NCBI GenBank assembly: GCA_943788865.1
Contig: CALSRX010000004.1
Location: 558,001 to 622,000 of the forward strand
DNA from: an uncultured Polaribacter sp.
GTDB taxonomy: Bacteria; Bacteroidota; Bacteroidia; Flavobacteriales; Flavobacteriaceae
Length of the DNA stretch: 64,000 nt
Reading direction: 5' to 3'
The translations under genes and the position numbers were made by a program. The notes beneath the pieces are model-generated. The model was not told where the DNA came from, searched no databases, and worked only from the letters and a program-made list of their open reading frames with translations. Below are positions 1 through 8,708 of the stretch, in pieces; the stretch's first letter is position 1, and the number at the start of each line of letters is the position of its first letter.

Positions 1-183
1 TCTAACATAAAAATTTTTTCTTGTAACATATCTAAGGTTTTAACTACTTATACTATGAGTTTAAATCAGAAAAAATGAAAAATAACAACACTAGTAAAAA
101 AAGTACTTTAAAAAATCAATTTATTAGATTCTATCAATGTGAAGTTAGAACTTTTAAAAGAATCCTCGGAATTAAATAATTGG

Positions 184-1137
184 CTATAATTCGTAATTAT
201 CACCCTCTGTAGCAAACCTAAAACCTAGTTTTTCCATTTCTTTTCGTTTGTTGCCGTTTTCTTGTAAAGCTGGGTTGGTATGATTAAAGTGAATAAATAT
301 TACTTTGTTTTTTGTAGCTAAGGTTTCGTTTTTAAATAAGTCTACAGTTTCTATAATAAATGGATGAGGTACTTCGGTTAAAGCTCTTGCTACTTCACTT
401 TGATCAAAAAATGTAGCATCTACAAAAGCATAATCAACTTTTTTAACTTCTTCAACAATATTGCGTTTCCATTTTTGCCATTTGTCAATATCCGGAATAA
501 ACAAGGCAGTTTTTTTTGTTCCTTCAATTTTATAACCTACAGTTTCAGAAAATTCATCTCTATGTGGTACTAAAAACGGGGTCACTTTTAAATTACTATT
601 TAATACTGTTGTTGAATCGTTTTGCAGTTTTTGCAAATCAATATTTTGTAAAGAAACCAATTGACTCCAAGGTCCGTTTTGTTCTAAATACGTTTTCATT
701 TTTGGCATTGCAAACACTTTTGTGCCTTGTTTTCCTAAAGCCTCTCTACCAAAATACATCAAGCCTGTATAGTGTCCAATATGTGCATGTGTTAAGAAAA
801 CACCGTCAATAATTGTAGCTGTTTTTAAATGATGTTGCTCTAAACCTGCCAATTGAGTATCCATATCTGGAGTTGCATCAAACAACCATTTTTGTTTGTT
901 TTCTTGGTCAACTAAGCCTAAAGAAACAACACTCTTCCTTTTATTAATGCCATTGAAATAATTAGCACAACATTCTTTTTGACAACCAATATGTGGATAC
1001 CCCGCATCTTGGGAAATCCCTAAAACAGTGATGTATTGATTGGGTTTTGATGCTTCAATTATTTCTGTTGATTTTTTCTTTCCGTTACAACCAATACATA
1101 ATATCGTAAAAAGCAGAAATGATATTTTTAGTTTCAT
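184..1137 (-). CDS. MBL-fold metallo-hydrolase, predicted lipoprotein (PqqB-like)
   Basis: A 317-residue protein with a lipoprotein signal (hydrophobic stretch about 4-16, lipobox ending at Cys17). The metallo-beta-lactamase motif is at about 116-122, with His117, His119 and His122; the Asp usual before the last His is Gly121. Further candidate ligands are H193 (VPHRDE region) and the aspartates near residue 217. The fold is that of PqqB-type hydrolases, but no other PQQ genes are near, so a PQQ role is not supported. It probably hydrolyses a small substrate at the envelope. It lies downstream of ilvE, separated by a terminator, so it is transcribed on its own. Family assignment is firm; substrate is unknown. 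Confidence 0.8.
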   Translation of the reverse strand: MKLKISFLLFTILCIGCNGKKKSTEIIEASKPNQYITVLGISQDAGYPHIGCQKECCANYFNGINKRKSVVSLGLVDQENKQKWLFDATPDMDTQLAGLEQHHLKTATIIDGVFLTHAHIGHYTGLMYFGREALGKQGTKVFAMPKMKTYLEQNGPWSQLVSLQNIDLQKLQNDSTTVLNSNLKVTPFLVPHRDEFSETVGYKIEGTKKTALFIPDIDKWQKWKRNIVEEVKKVDYAFVDATFFDQSEVARALTEVPHPFIIETVDLFKNETLATKNKVIFIHFNHTNPALQENGNKRKEMEKLGFRFATEGDNYEL

Positions 1138-1166
1138 TATCGATGAGTTTTAAAATTGAAAGCTAC

Positions 1167-1199
1167 AAAAAAAGCATCAATCTTAGATTGATGCTTTTT
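1167..1199 (-). terminator. Intrinsic terminator of ilvE
   Basis: Perfect 10-bp stem (AGCATCAATC / GATTGATGCT) around a 3-base loop. On the minus strand it is followed by a T-run, just beyond the ilvE stop and before the MBL gene start. Confidence 0.85.
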
Positions 1200-1220
1200 A
1201 TTATTTTAAAAATGGAAATA

Positions 1221-2276
1221 CTACAAATGAACTCTCCATCCGTAAGGATCTTCCGTTTTATTTGTTTGTATGTCTGTAATTTTCTTTTTTAATTGAGAAG
1301 CATAAGAATTTTCTAATTCTGGCAAGTCATAATCTACTCCTTTAAAACCAAACCCAGAAATAGGTGAAATAACGGCTGCAGTTCCAGCTCCGAAAAGTTC
1401 TTTTAAGTTGCCGTTTGTTGCAGCTTCAATAACTTCAGTTACGGTAATTTTACGTTCTTCAACGTGTAATCCGCTATCTTTTGCAATTTGTAAAATACTT
1501 TTACGTGTAATACCGTCTAAAATTCTGTCAGAAGTCGGACTGGTAATTAAGGTGTCATTTATTCTCACAAAAATATTCATCGCTCCTGCTTCTTCAATGT
1601 ATTCGTGACTCGTGTCATCGGTCCAAATTACTTGATTGTATCCTCTTTCAATTGCCAATTGCGTTGGATAAAACTGTGCTGCATAATTACCTCCAGCTTT
1701 TGCAAATCCAACTCCGCCATTAGCAGCTCTAGCATACTTTTCTTCAATTAAAACTTTTACTTTTCCAGCAAAATAAGCTCCAGAAGGTGCCGTTGCAATG
1801 ATGAATTTATATTCGTTTGATGGTGAGGCATGAAAACCATTCCCAGTAGCAAAAATAAAAGGTCTTATATATAATGAGCTTCCTTCTTTCGTTGGTATCC
1901 AGGCATTATCAATTTCTAATAAATTTTTCAAACCATCCATAAAAACAGCTTCAGGCAATTGAGGTATAGCCATTCGTTCTGCCGACTTATTTAACCGTTT
2001 ACAATTATCTAAGGGTCTAAATAATAAGGTATTTCCTTTTGCATCTTTGTAGGCTTTCATCCCTTCAAAAATAGACTGTCCGTAATGGAAAATCTTAGCA
2101 GAAGGATTCAATTCAATGGGTCCGTAGGCTTCTATAGTTGGATTTTGCCACTTTCCATCTTTATAATCACAAACAAACATGTGATCAGAAAAAACCTTTC
2201 CAAAGGGCAAATTGTTAAAATCTACTGAATCTATTCTAGAATTTTGAATAGGATTGATTTTTATATTTGAATTCAT
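1221..2276 (-). CDS. ilvE: Branched-chain amino acid aminotransferase
   Basis: 351 residues, the usual length of the long (BCAT-type) fold IV aminotransferases. It catalyses the last step of Leu, Ile and Val synthesis and the first step of their breakdown, in the cytosol, using PLP and 2-oxoglutarate. The PLP lysine is K193 in the FAKAGGNYAA segment, and the EYIEEAGAMN block follows at about 226. A -7 promoter element lies 24 bases upstream of the ATG (2300-2307), and a strong hairpin terminator follows the stop, so it is probably monocistronic. Identification is secure. Confidence 0.95.
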   Translation of the reverse strand: MNSNIKINPIQNSRIDSVDFNNLPFGKVFSDHMFVCDYKDGKWQNPTIEAYGPIELNPSAKIFHYGQSIFEGMKAYKDAKGNTLLFRPLDNCKRLNKSAERMAIPQLPEAVFMDGLKNLLEIDNAWIPTKEGSSLYIRPFIFATGNGFHASPSNEYKFIIATAPSGAYFAGKVKVLIEEKYARAANGGVGFAKAGGNYAAQFYPTQLAIERGYNQVIWTDDTSHEYIEEAGAMNIFVRINDTLITSPTSDRILDGITRKSILQIAKDSGLHVEERKITVTEVIEAATNGNLKELFGAGTAAVISPISGFGFKGVDYDLPELENSYASQLKKKITDIQTNKTEDPYGWRVHL

Positions 2277-2299
2277 GTTACTTCAAAAATTTAATGCTG

Positions 2300-2307
2300 C
2301 AAAGGTA
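2300..2307 (-). promoter_or_regulatory. -7 promoter element of ilvE
   Basis: On the minus strand the bases read TACCTTTG, an exact match to the Bacteroidetes -7 consensus TAnnTTTG, 24 bases before the ilvE ATG. No clear -33 TTG at normal spacing was found. Confidence 0.5.
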
Positions 2308-2362
2308 GGTAATTTATCACATTCTTAAATCAGAAAATACCGAATATTATTGTTTAAATAGC

Positions 2363-2370
2363 TACATTTG
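2363..2370 (+). promoter_or_regulatory. -7 promoter element of the DUF4920 gene
   Basis: TACATTTG matches TAnnTTTG, 26 bases before the ATG at 2396. It is back to back with the ilvE promoter. Confidence 0.5.
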
Positions 2371-2395
2371 TAATAAATATGTTAAAAATAGAACA

Positions 2396-2902
2396 ATGAA
2401 AAATGCATTAAGATTGAGTGTTGTTTTCTTATTGGTTTTTACAGCTTGTAAAGAGAACGCAAACGAGAAAAAAGACAATGTAAACACAGAAACAACAACA
2501 AAATTTGACTCTTTTGGAGCCATGATTTCTAATGAAGGAGCTTTAGATTCTAAAGTGATGTTAGAGAAATTTAAATCGATGAAAGCAGGTGATACCATCA
2601 ATATAAAGTTTGCTTCAAAAATTGATGAAGTATGTTCTAAAAAAGGGTGTTGGATGAAATTAGATTTAACTAACGGAACACAAACCATGGTTCGTTTTAA
2701 AGATTATGGATTCTTTATGCCACTAGATTCTAAAGATAGAGAGGTAATTGTAAATGGTAAAGCTTACGTTACTGAAACTTCTGTTGCAGATTTAAAGCAT
2801 TACGCAGAAGATGCTGGGAAAACTAAAGAAGAAATCGCTAAAATTACAATGCCTAAATTAGAATTTGCATTTGAAGCAGATGGAGTATTAATGAAGAAAT
2901 AA
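2396..2902 (+). CDS. DUF4920-family lipoprotein
   Basis: 168 residues. Lipoprotein signal with lipobox FTAC (Cys18), a charged low-complexity linker (about 20-38), then the globular domain. The conserved CSKKGCWMKL segment (Cys80, Cys85, Trp86) and a following OB-like beta pattern are characteristic of DUF4920, a Bacteroidetes family of unknown function. It is likely anchored in the outer or inner membrane and faces the periplasm; the two cysteines could bind metal or form a disulfide. It is followed after 25 bases by mnmD, perhaps co-transcribed. Family call good; function unknown. Confidence 0.85.
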   Translation: MKNALRLSVVFLLVFTACKENANEKKDNVNTETTTKFDSFGAMISNEGALDSKVMLEKFKSMKAGDTINIKFASKIDEVCSKKGCWMKLDLTNGTQTMVRFKDYGFFMPLDSKDREVIVNGKAYVTETSVADLKHYAEDAGKTKEEIAKITMPKLEFAFEADGVLMKK

Positions 2903-2927
2903 TGAGAAAAACTATTGATTCCCTAAT

Positions 2928-3596
2928 TTGAAAAGAGAAATCGTGATAACTTCAGATGGTTCTTCAACGATCCATTTACCAGATTGGAATGAAAATTACC
3001 ATTCAACGCACGGTGCCATTCAAGAAGCTAAACATGTGTTTATAGCAAAGGGATTAGCAGCAATATCACTCCCTGAAATTTCTATTTTAGAGATTGGTTT
3101 TGGCACAGGCTTAAATTGTTTTATCACTTTTCTAGAGTCACAAGAAAAACAAAAATCAATCAATTATATTGGTGTTGAAGCATTTCCTGTCACCAAAGAA
3201 GAAGTTTCTAAACTGAATTACGTCTCAGAATTAAAAGCCGCAAAACAGCAATCAGTTTTTGAGCAAATTCATACAAGTACTTGGGAAGAAAAACACCAAA
3301 TATCTGCTAATTTTTGGTTGACAAAACGAAAGCAGTTTTTTAACGATATTACAGATATTAGTCAATATGATTTAGTGTATTTTGATGCTTTTGGTGCAGA
3401 ACATCAACCAGAATTATGGACTGTTGACATTTTTAAAAAAATGTATACTTCTTTAAAAGTAAACGGAATTTTAGTAACTTATTCCGCCAAAGGATCTGTT
3501 CGAAGAGCAATGTTAGAAGTAGGTTTTAAAGTTGAGCGTCTTGACGGACCACCTGGAAAAAGAGAAATGCTGAGAGCAACGAAGCATTCAGCGTAG
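2928..3596 (+). CDS. mnmD: tRNA 5-methylaminomethyl-2-thiouridine34 methyltransferase MnmD
   Basis: 222 residues: the methyltransferase half of MnmC without the FAD oxidase half, which is the normal Bacteroidetes arrangement. It methylates the wobble uridine of certain tRNAs using S-adenosylmethionine. The SAM-binding motif LEIGFGTGLN is at about 54-63, and the catalytic-region motif YFDAFGAEHQPELW at about 149-162. The first usable codon is TTG at 2928; no in-frame ATG precedes the conserved N-terminus. The last few codons coincide with one arm of a local sequence repeat (3565-3650), so the C-terminal tail may have been altered by repeat activity. Confidence 0.92.
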   Translation: MKREIVITSDGSSTIHLPDWNENYHSTHGAIQEAKHVFIAKGLAAISLPEISILEIGFGTGLNCFITFLESQEKQKSINYIGVEAFPVTKEEVSKLNYVSELKAAKQQSVFEQIHTSTWEEKHQISANFWLTKRKQFFNDITDISQYDLVYFDAFGAEHQPELWTVDIFKKMYTSLKVNGILVTYSAKGSVRRAMLEVGFKVERLDGPPGKREMLRATKHSA

Positions 3597-3650
3597 CTAA
3601 ATGTTTTCAAAGAGAAGCATTCAGCGTAGCTAAATGCTGAGAGCAACGAA
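3565..3650 (+). repeat. Local duplicated hairpin at the mnmD 3' end
   Basis: Two short blocks occur twice in swapped order: a 19-base block ending GAGAGCAACGAA (3565-3583 and 3632-3650) and a 23-base block GAAGCATT...CTAAATG (3581-3603 and 3614-3636). The second copy forms a 10-bp stem (AGCATTCAGC/GCTAAATGCT, one mismatch) with loop GTA. The first copy supplies the stop codon of mnmD. Confidence 0.75.
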
Positions 3651-3667
3651 ACAGTAATAAAAGTAGT

Positions 3668-3814
3668 ATGGAAGAAAAAAGAATTAAATTTAGAAGAATA
3701 CGAGAACGAAAAAAATCAAACCCTAAAAGAGGAATTATTTTTATTATTCTATTAATTATTATGGTGTATGTGTGGATGAATGCAGAAGCAATTCTTTCAA
3801 AAATATTACCATAA
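3668..3814 (+). CDS. Small single-pass membrane protein
   Basis: 48 residues. A very basic N-terminus (residues 3-21 rich in Lys and Arg) is followed by one strongly hydrophobic helix at about 22-36 and a short tail. The positive-inside rule would leave the N-terminus in the cytoplasm. It starts with ATG at 3668, just after the repeat behind mnmD, and its stop nearly touches the convergent glycosyltransferase stop at 3815. Codon usage looks normal for the window. No known family recognised; it could be a conserved flavobacterial micropeptide. Confidence 0.55.
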   Translation: MEEKRIKFRRIRERKKSNPKRGIIFIILLIIMVYVWMNAEAILSKILP

Positions 3815-4963
3815 TTACATTTTAAAAGTCCGTTCTTTCCACTGATAACGACCAAACATTGATTTTAAAAAAATAAATAGCGTAAAATAAGGGTATACAA
3901 TACTACTTATAAGATAGGTAGTGAATTTAATTTTTTTATTTTCAAATATAGCCCCTCTTTCAATTAGTAAATAATCAAAAAATAGTTTTAATAGAAAGAC
4001 TGAAATAAAGGTTTTTAAAGCCATTATTTTTAATAAAGTCAAGAAAGGAGAGATAACCATAATTAGATTTCCTGCTAAAACAATAACTCCTATTAATTTT
4101 CCTGTTGCTAAGTTGTAATTTGATGTTTTTGATGCCCAACGAACTCGTTGTTCAATCAAATCAGAAAAGGAATTTACTGGAAATGTTTTTACAATAACAT
4201 TTTTAGATTTTATATACTGAACGCTCTTTTTATCAAATTGTAAAAACTTCTCTAACAAAAAAACATCGTCGCCACTTGCAATTGAGTTGTTCCCTTCAAA
4301 ACCCTGAACCTTTTCAAAAACATCTTTTTTGTAAGCAAAATTTGCTCCATTGGATAAAAACGGAACTCCCAATCCAAAACTTGCAGTGGTTGTGGCTTGC
4401 AAACTCATAAAATCCAATTCCTGAAATTGATGTAAAAATGTAGAATCTACAACATAAGAAACCGGAGCAACAATCATATTACAATTGTTGTGCTGAATAA
4501 AAGTATCAATGGTTTTTAGCCACATTTCAGGAAGCAAACAATCTGCATCAGTCGTAATAATCCAATTGTTTTTTGATCTTTTTAATGCGGTAGAAATGGC
4601 GTCTTTTTTTGGCGAATTTGAAGTTCTTGTATTTTTTAAAACACAAATATCTGGTCGAGCGGAGTCGAGACTTAGAACTTCTCGACTACGCTCGAAGTGA
4701 GAATTAATAATTTCTACAGAATTATCAGTTGAATCATCATCAACAAAAATATATTCAACCAATTCATTGGAGTAGTTTAATTGGCTAATCGATTTTAAGA
4801 TTTGGGGTAAGTTTCTGGCTTCATTTCGAAACGGAATGACGACTGAAAACGTTGTTTTTTCTGAAGAAGAAGTTTTTTTAAATTCTTTGATTTTGTCATA
4901 CCCAATTATAAAAGCAAGAATGCAAATAATGTAGGAATAAAACAAAATACTAATCAGAATCAT
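3815..4963 (-). CDS. Family 2 glycosyltransferase, membrane-associated
   Basis: 382 residues. An N-terminal membrane anchor (about 2-22) is followed by the GT-A domain with FVVIPFRNEA, FVDDDSTDNS (UDP-binding Asp) and ITTDADCLLP (the DxD-type metal site). The SGDDVFL and RVRWASK motifs of processive GT2 enzymes and two or three C-terminal membrane helices (about 290-365) come next. It transfers sugars to a lipid or polymer at the inner membrane; the acceptor is unknown. Its start overlaps the end of the downstream half of the flippase-like gene by 4 bases, so they form one transcription unit. About 16 residues (near 92-107, after SHF) come from an in-frame palindromic repeat within the gene. 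Confidence 0.85.
   Translation of the reverse strand: MILISILFYSYIICILAFIIGYDKIKEFKKTSSSEKTTFSVVIPFRNEARNLPQILKSISQLNYSNELVEYIFVDDDSTDNSVEIINSHFERSREVLSLDSARPDICVLKNTRTSNSPKKDAISTALKRSKNNWIITTDADCLLPEMWLKTIDTFIQHNNCNMIVAPVSYVVDSTFLHQFQELDFMSLQATTTASFGLGVPFLSNGANFAYKKDVFEKVQGFEGNNSIASGDDVFLLEKFLQFDKKSVQYIKSKNVIVKTFPVNSFSDLIEQRVRWASKTSNYNLATGKLIGVIVLAGNLIMVISPFLTLLKIMALKTFISVFLLKLFFDYLLIERGAIFENKKIKFTTYLISSIVYPYFTLFIFLKSMFGRYQWKERTFKM
4654..4697. repeat. Palindromic TCGAGCG/CGCTCGA repeat inside the glycosyltransferase gene
   Basis: Inverted repeat TCGAGCGGAGTCGAGA ... TCTCGACTACGCTCGA (15 of 16 arm positions match) around a 10-base centre. The same family occurs in intergenic gaps at 39451-39514, 45321-45400 and 62347-62412. 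Here it lies in frame within coding sequence and adds the residues ERSREVLSLDSARPDI or close to that. Confidence 0.85.
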
Positions 4964-5944
4964 TTTTTTTGTTGAATTAGAGTATCAGTTTTAAAAGTAA
5001 GCACAAAACAACTTCCAACAATGCTAGGTAGCACAAAATTAAAAATCCACATGAGTAAAACAATTGCTAAAATGACTGATTCGTTCACTTGAAACAATGA
5101 AAAAATCAATATAGCAACAGAGCCTTTTATGACCACATCAAAAAGTGAAAGCATCGGAATAATTGATGCAATTAAATACATTGCAAAAATACTCGTCATG
5201 GCATCCAGATAATTCAATTCAAAATTAAAAGTGAGTACTAAAAAATAAAATTGATGAGAAAAAACGAGGTAGCGAAAAACAGAAAACAGCAACACTTTTT
5301 TTATGAGCTTTTTAGGATATACATTTATTAAATTTTTAAAATATTGTGTTGAGTATCCTTTAAAAGCAAACTCTTTTTTGTCAATATACCATAATGATAG
5401 CAATAGAATAATGCTAAAAAATAGAACTATAAAAATATTGGTATAAGCTATTGTAATACTAAACTTAAAAAAATAAATAAGAACAACCAACAATTCCAAA
5501 TACAATTGTAACAGCTAATTGTGATAAATTACCTACTAAATTCATTGTTACTATATGTTTTCGGATTGATTTTTTAAAATACAAGGCTTTTGCTCCATAT
5601 TCTCCAATTCTATTTGGAGTTATTAAAGAGGCGGTTAAAGAGGATAAACTTTGAATTAAGGCTGATTTAAAAGTAATTTTCTGATAAAAAGACACTAGAT
5701 TCTGCCATTTTAAAATCTCTAAAAACCAATTAAAAAAGGTAAAAATCAACAAAAAAAGAACATTTTTGAATAAAAAAGTATCATTTTTGACTAAAATAGA
5801 CAAAAAATCAGAAATAGATTGCTGTTCATTTTTAAAGATTTTAGCATACATAAAATATCCACAGCCAATAACAATAAAAAGTTTTACGACTAGCGCTAAG
5901 AATTGCTTAGATTTGTAAGAATTCGAATGATTCATGAACTGCAA
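4960..5944 (-). pseudogene. Lysylphosphatidylglycerol-synthase-like flippase domain protein, split by a frameshift
   Basis: Two overlapping reading frames (5465-5944, 159 aa; 4960-5505, 181 aa) together give the normal roughly 327-residue polytopic protein of the YbhN/AglD (LPG synthase transmembrane) type. The N-terminal part holds the conserved SLTASLITPNRIGEYGAKA segment; the C-terminal part holds further helices. The frames join at a run of seven A on the plus strand (5467-5473); removing one base restores a continuous protein reading SYLFF-KFSIT across the junction. The cause could be recent mutation, slippage or a sequencing error. It probably acts with the downstream glycosyltransferase in lipid-linked glycan handling (inference). 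Confidence 0.75.
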
Positions 5945-6000
5945 AGTAACAAATAATAGTTATTTAATGCTGTTGCTAAAATTAAAAACAATCTAAGATT

Positions 6001-6555
6001 GTGAGTACAGAAAAAATCATATTAGGTATTGATCCAGGAACAACCATCATGGGATTTGGTGTGATAAAGATTGTGGGAAAAAAAATGGAATTTGTTCAAA
6101 TGAACGAATTGATTTTAACCAAATACACAGATCATTACTTAAAACTAAAATTAATTTTTGAAAGAACAATTGAATTGATAGACACCTATAATCCAGATGA
6201 AATTGCTATTGAAGCACCTTTTTTTGGAAAAAATGTGCAATCGATGTTAAAGCTAGGTAGAGCTCAAGGAGTAGCTATGGCAGCAGGATTGTCGAGAGAA
6301 ATTCCGATTACAGAATATTTGCCAAAGAAAATTAAAATGGCAATTACTGGAAACGGAAATGCTAGTAAAGAGCAAGTGGCATTGATGTTAAAATCGTTAT
6401 TAGATTTAAAAACCTTACCAAAAAATCTTGATGCAACTGATGGTTTGGCAGCTGCAGTTTGTCATTTTTACAATGCAGGAAAAGTAGTTGGTGGTAAAAA
6501 CTATACAGGTTGGAGTGCTTTTGTTAAGCAAAATGAAAAGAGAATTAAGAAATAA
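6001..6555 (+). CDS. ruvC: Holliday junction endodeoxyribonuclease RuvC
   Basis: 184 residues, the family length. RuvC cuts Holliday junctions together with RuvAB during recombinational repair. The four acidic catalytic residues are visible: Asp in GIDPGTT (about 10), Glu in IEAPFF (about 69), and the Asp pair in NLDATDGLAAAVCH (about 142-145). The start is GTG at 6001, which gives the canonical short N-terminus before GIDPG. Its stop overlaps the hemW start by one base, so the two are translationally coupled. Confidence 0.95.
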   Translation: MSTEKIILGIDPGTTIMGFGVIKIVGKKMEFVQMNELILTKYTDHYLKLKLIFERTIELIDTYNPDEIAIEAPFFGKNVQSMLKLGRAQGVAMAAGLSREIPITEYLPKKIKMAITGNGNASKEQVALMLKSLLDLKTLPKNLDATDGLAAAVCHFYNAGKVVGGKNYTGWSAFVKQNEKRIKK

Positions 6556-7682
6556 TGGCCGGAATTTATTTGCACATTCCTTTTTGTAAACAAGCATGTT
6601 TTTATTGCGATTTTCATTTTTCTACTTCCTTAAAAAAGAAAGATGAACTGATTTCTTGTTTGGCAAAAGAACTAGAAATTAGAAAAGATGAACTGAAGGA
6701 TGAAACGATTGAAACTATTTATTTTGGTGGCGGAACTCCAAGTTTACTGTCTGTAGAAGAAATAGAATTGTTAATGAAATCTATTCATGAGAATTACATG
6801 GTTTCTGATAATCCAGAAATTACCTTAGAGGCAAATCCAGATGATTTAACTGATGCTAAAATTTTTGAATTGGCGGAAAGTCCAATTAATCGTTTGAGTA
6901 TCGGTATCCAATCTTTTTTTGAAGACGATTTAAAATTGATGAATCGCGCACATAATACAAAGGAAGCAAAGGCCTGTCTATCTGCTGCCATTGGCAGCTT
7001 TGATAATATTACAGTTGATTTGATTTACGGAATTCCGAATATGTCTGTTGAAAAGTGGAAAAAAAATTTACAAACTGTTTTTGACTTCGGCATCCATCAT
7101 ATTTCTAGTTATGCACTAACAGTTGAGACAAATACAACATTGGATTCATATATTAAAAACGGAAAATATCCGCCATTAGATGAGGCATTGGCAAAGCAGC
7201 ATTTTGATGTTTTAGTAGAAGAAACTCAAAAAAACGGATTTGTACATTATGAGATTTCTAATTTTGGGAAACCCAACTATTTTTCACAACACAACACTAG
7301 TTATTGGTTGGGTAAAAAATATTTGGGAATTGGACCCTCAGCACATTCATTTAGTAAAACCCATAGAAGTTGGAATGTCTCTAACAACAGCAAATACATC
7401 AAATCAATTTTAGAAAACAAGTTGCCAAATGAAGCTGAAGAGTTGTTAAAAAATGATCAATTTAATGAGTATATAATGACAGGTTTAAGAACTATTTGGG
7501 GAGTTTCTTTAGCGGAGGTAGAAGCTGAATTCGGAATTGATTATAAAAACCAATTACTAGCATCCGCAGAAAATTTTATAATTCAAGAATTGCTAGAGGT
7601 TGATAATTATGTACTTAAGACTACTAAAAAAGGAAAATTTTTAGCTGACGGAATTGCATCAGATTTATTTATTCTAAACTAG
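6555..7682 (+). CDS. hemW: Radical SAM heme chaperone HemW
   Basis: 375 residues. The radical-SAM cluster motif is at Cys11, Cys15 and Cys18 (IPFCKQACFYCDF), followed by FGGGTPSLL and the HemW-type C-terminal domain (YWLGKKYLGIGPSAHSF, about 253-269). The Cys-Phe-Tyr-Cys spacing and the absence of a fourth cysteine favour HemW over coproporphyrinogen dehydrogenase HemN, though many annotations confuse the two. HemW delivers heme to membrane respiratory proteins. It starts at the ATG that overlaps the ruvC stop. Confidence 0.9.
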   Translation: MAGIYLHIPFCKQACFYCDFHFSTSLKKKDELISCLAKELEIRKDELKDETIETIYFGGGTPSLLSVEEIELLMKSIHENYMVSDNPEITLEANPDDLTDAKIFELAESPINRLSIGIQSFFEDDLKLMNRAHNTKEAKACLSAAIGSFDNITVDLIYGIPNMSVEKWKKNLQTVFDFGIHHISSYALTVETNTTLDSYIKNGKYPPLDEALAKQHFDVLVEETQKNGFVHYEISNFGKPNYFSQHNTSYWLGKKYLGIGPSAHSFSKTHRSWNVSNNSKYIKSILENKLPNEAEELLKNDQFNEYIMTGLRTIWGVSLAEVEAEFGIDYKNQLLASAENFIIQELLEVDNYVLKTTKKGKFLADGIASDLFILN

Positions 7683-7800
7683 TTTTTATCACCTTGAGTT
7701 TAGTCGAAAGGTCTTTTTAAATAGCATCAAAAATTTTAATAACTTCAACTAAAAACATATATTTGAAACTAACGTATTTAAATACTGAAATAAGCTAAAC

Positions 7801-8551
7801 ATGAAGGCAATAATAGAATATAATTCAAGAAAGATAGAAGTTGACATATCTAATCCTTTAGATATTTCAATTCCTATTGATATGTCAAAAAAAAATGTGA
7901 ACGCTTGGTATGTTGAAGACCCAACTATTTTTCCAGAAGAATTTGAAGGCGAAAAAAATTAAGGTTTCTGAAGGTGCTGTTGTAAACTTTAATAACATTC
8001 ATTTTAACCCACATTCACATATTACACATACAGAATGTGTTGGGCATATAACAGAAGAAGTGCATTCTGTTAATAAGAATTTAAAGTATTTTATTTACCT
8101 CGCAGAGTTAGTTACTGTTGCTCCAGAGAGTAGAAATGGAGATTTTGTAATTTCTGAAAAACAACTAAAAACAGCACTAAAAAATAAAAAAAGAGATGCA
8201 ATTGTAATTAGAACTTTGCCAAACTTATCAGATAAAAAAGAGATGCGTTATTCAAATACAAATCCGCCTTATTTGTTAGAAGAAGCGGCAATTTATCTAA
8301 GAGAAAAAGGCATTAAGCATTTATTAATAGATTTACCTTCGGTAGATAAAGAAAAAGACGATGGTAAATTATTATCTCACAATGCTTTTTGGAATACAGC
8401 AGGAAAAATAAGAATGAATGCCACGATTACAGAATTTATCTATGTTCCAAACTCAATTGAAGACGGAGAATATTTATTAAACTTAATGATTGCTCCTTTT
8501 GAAAATGATGCGACCCCAAGTAAACCGGTTTTGTATCAAATTTTAAAGTAA
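7801..8551 (+). pseudogene. Cyclase-family (kynurenine formamidase-like) hydrolase, frameshifted
   Basis: ATG at 7801 opens a frame that stops at 7962 after 53 codons (ending PEEFEGEKN). The rest of the protein continues in the next frame to 8551. The break is at a run of seven A (7952-7958); with six A the protein reads on as FEGEKIKVSEGAVVNF and is 249 residues. The downstream part holds the cyclase metal motif NPHSHITHTECVGH, with histidines in the usual HxxxTHxxxxxH spacing. These enzymes hydrolyse amides such as N-formylkynurenine. It may be a real pseudogene or a homopolymer error, since the rest of the frame is undamaged. Confidence 0.8.
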
Positions 8552-8562
8552 TTTTTTAAATA

Positions 8563-8702
8563 TTTCGCTAACGTGTTTGTATAAGATTAGTGGCGTGTTT
8601 AAGCACCTAATTTAGAAAATAAACACTAGATAGAAAATCCGCTAGGATTTTCGTAAGTAGGCGAAAACTAGCCATTAATTTTATACGGTGTTAGCCACTG
8701 GC
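8563..8702. repeat. Dispersed flavobacterial element with attC-like inverted ends (copy 1)
   Basis: About 140 bases. The outer arms are imperfect inverted repeats: left TTCGCTAACG...TATAAGATTAGTGGC, right GCCATTAATTTTATA...GTTAGCCAC. The middle carries GTGTTTAAGCACCTAATTTAG and a hairpin GAAAATCC-GCTA-GGATTTTC. A second full copy is at 63693-63850 and a shorter relative at 9438-9497. It sits directly behind the stop of the SDR gene. Confidence 0.8.
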
Positions 8703-8708
8703 TTTATT

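Noticed and set aside
75..179. 34-codon frame on the plus strand (MKNNNTSKKSTLKNQF...) before the first gene
   Set aside because: Short, no promoter element, no recognisable family and low complexity; could be chance in AT-rich DNA.
184..1137. PQQ biosynthesis protein PqqB
   Set aside because: Fold is similar, but no other PQQ genes are near and the protein is a lipoprotein.
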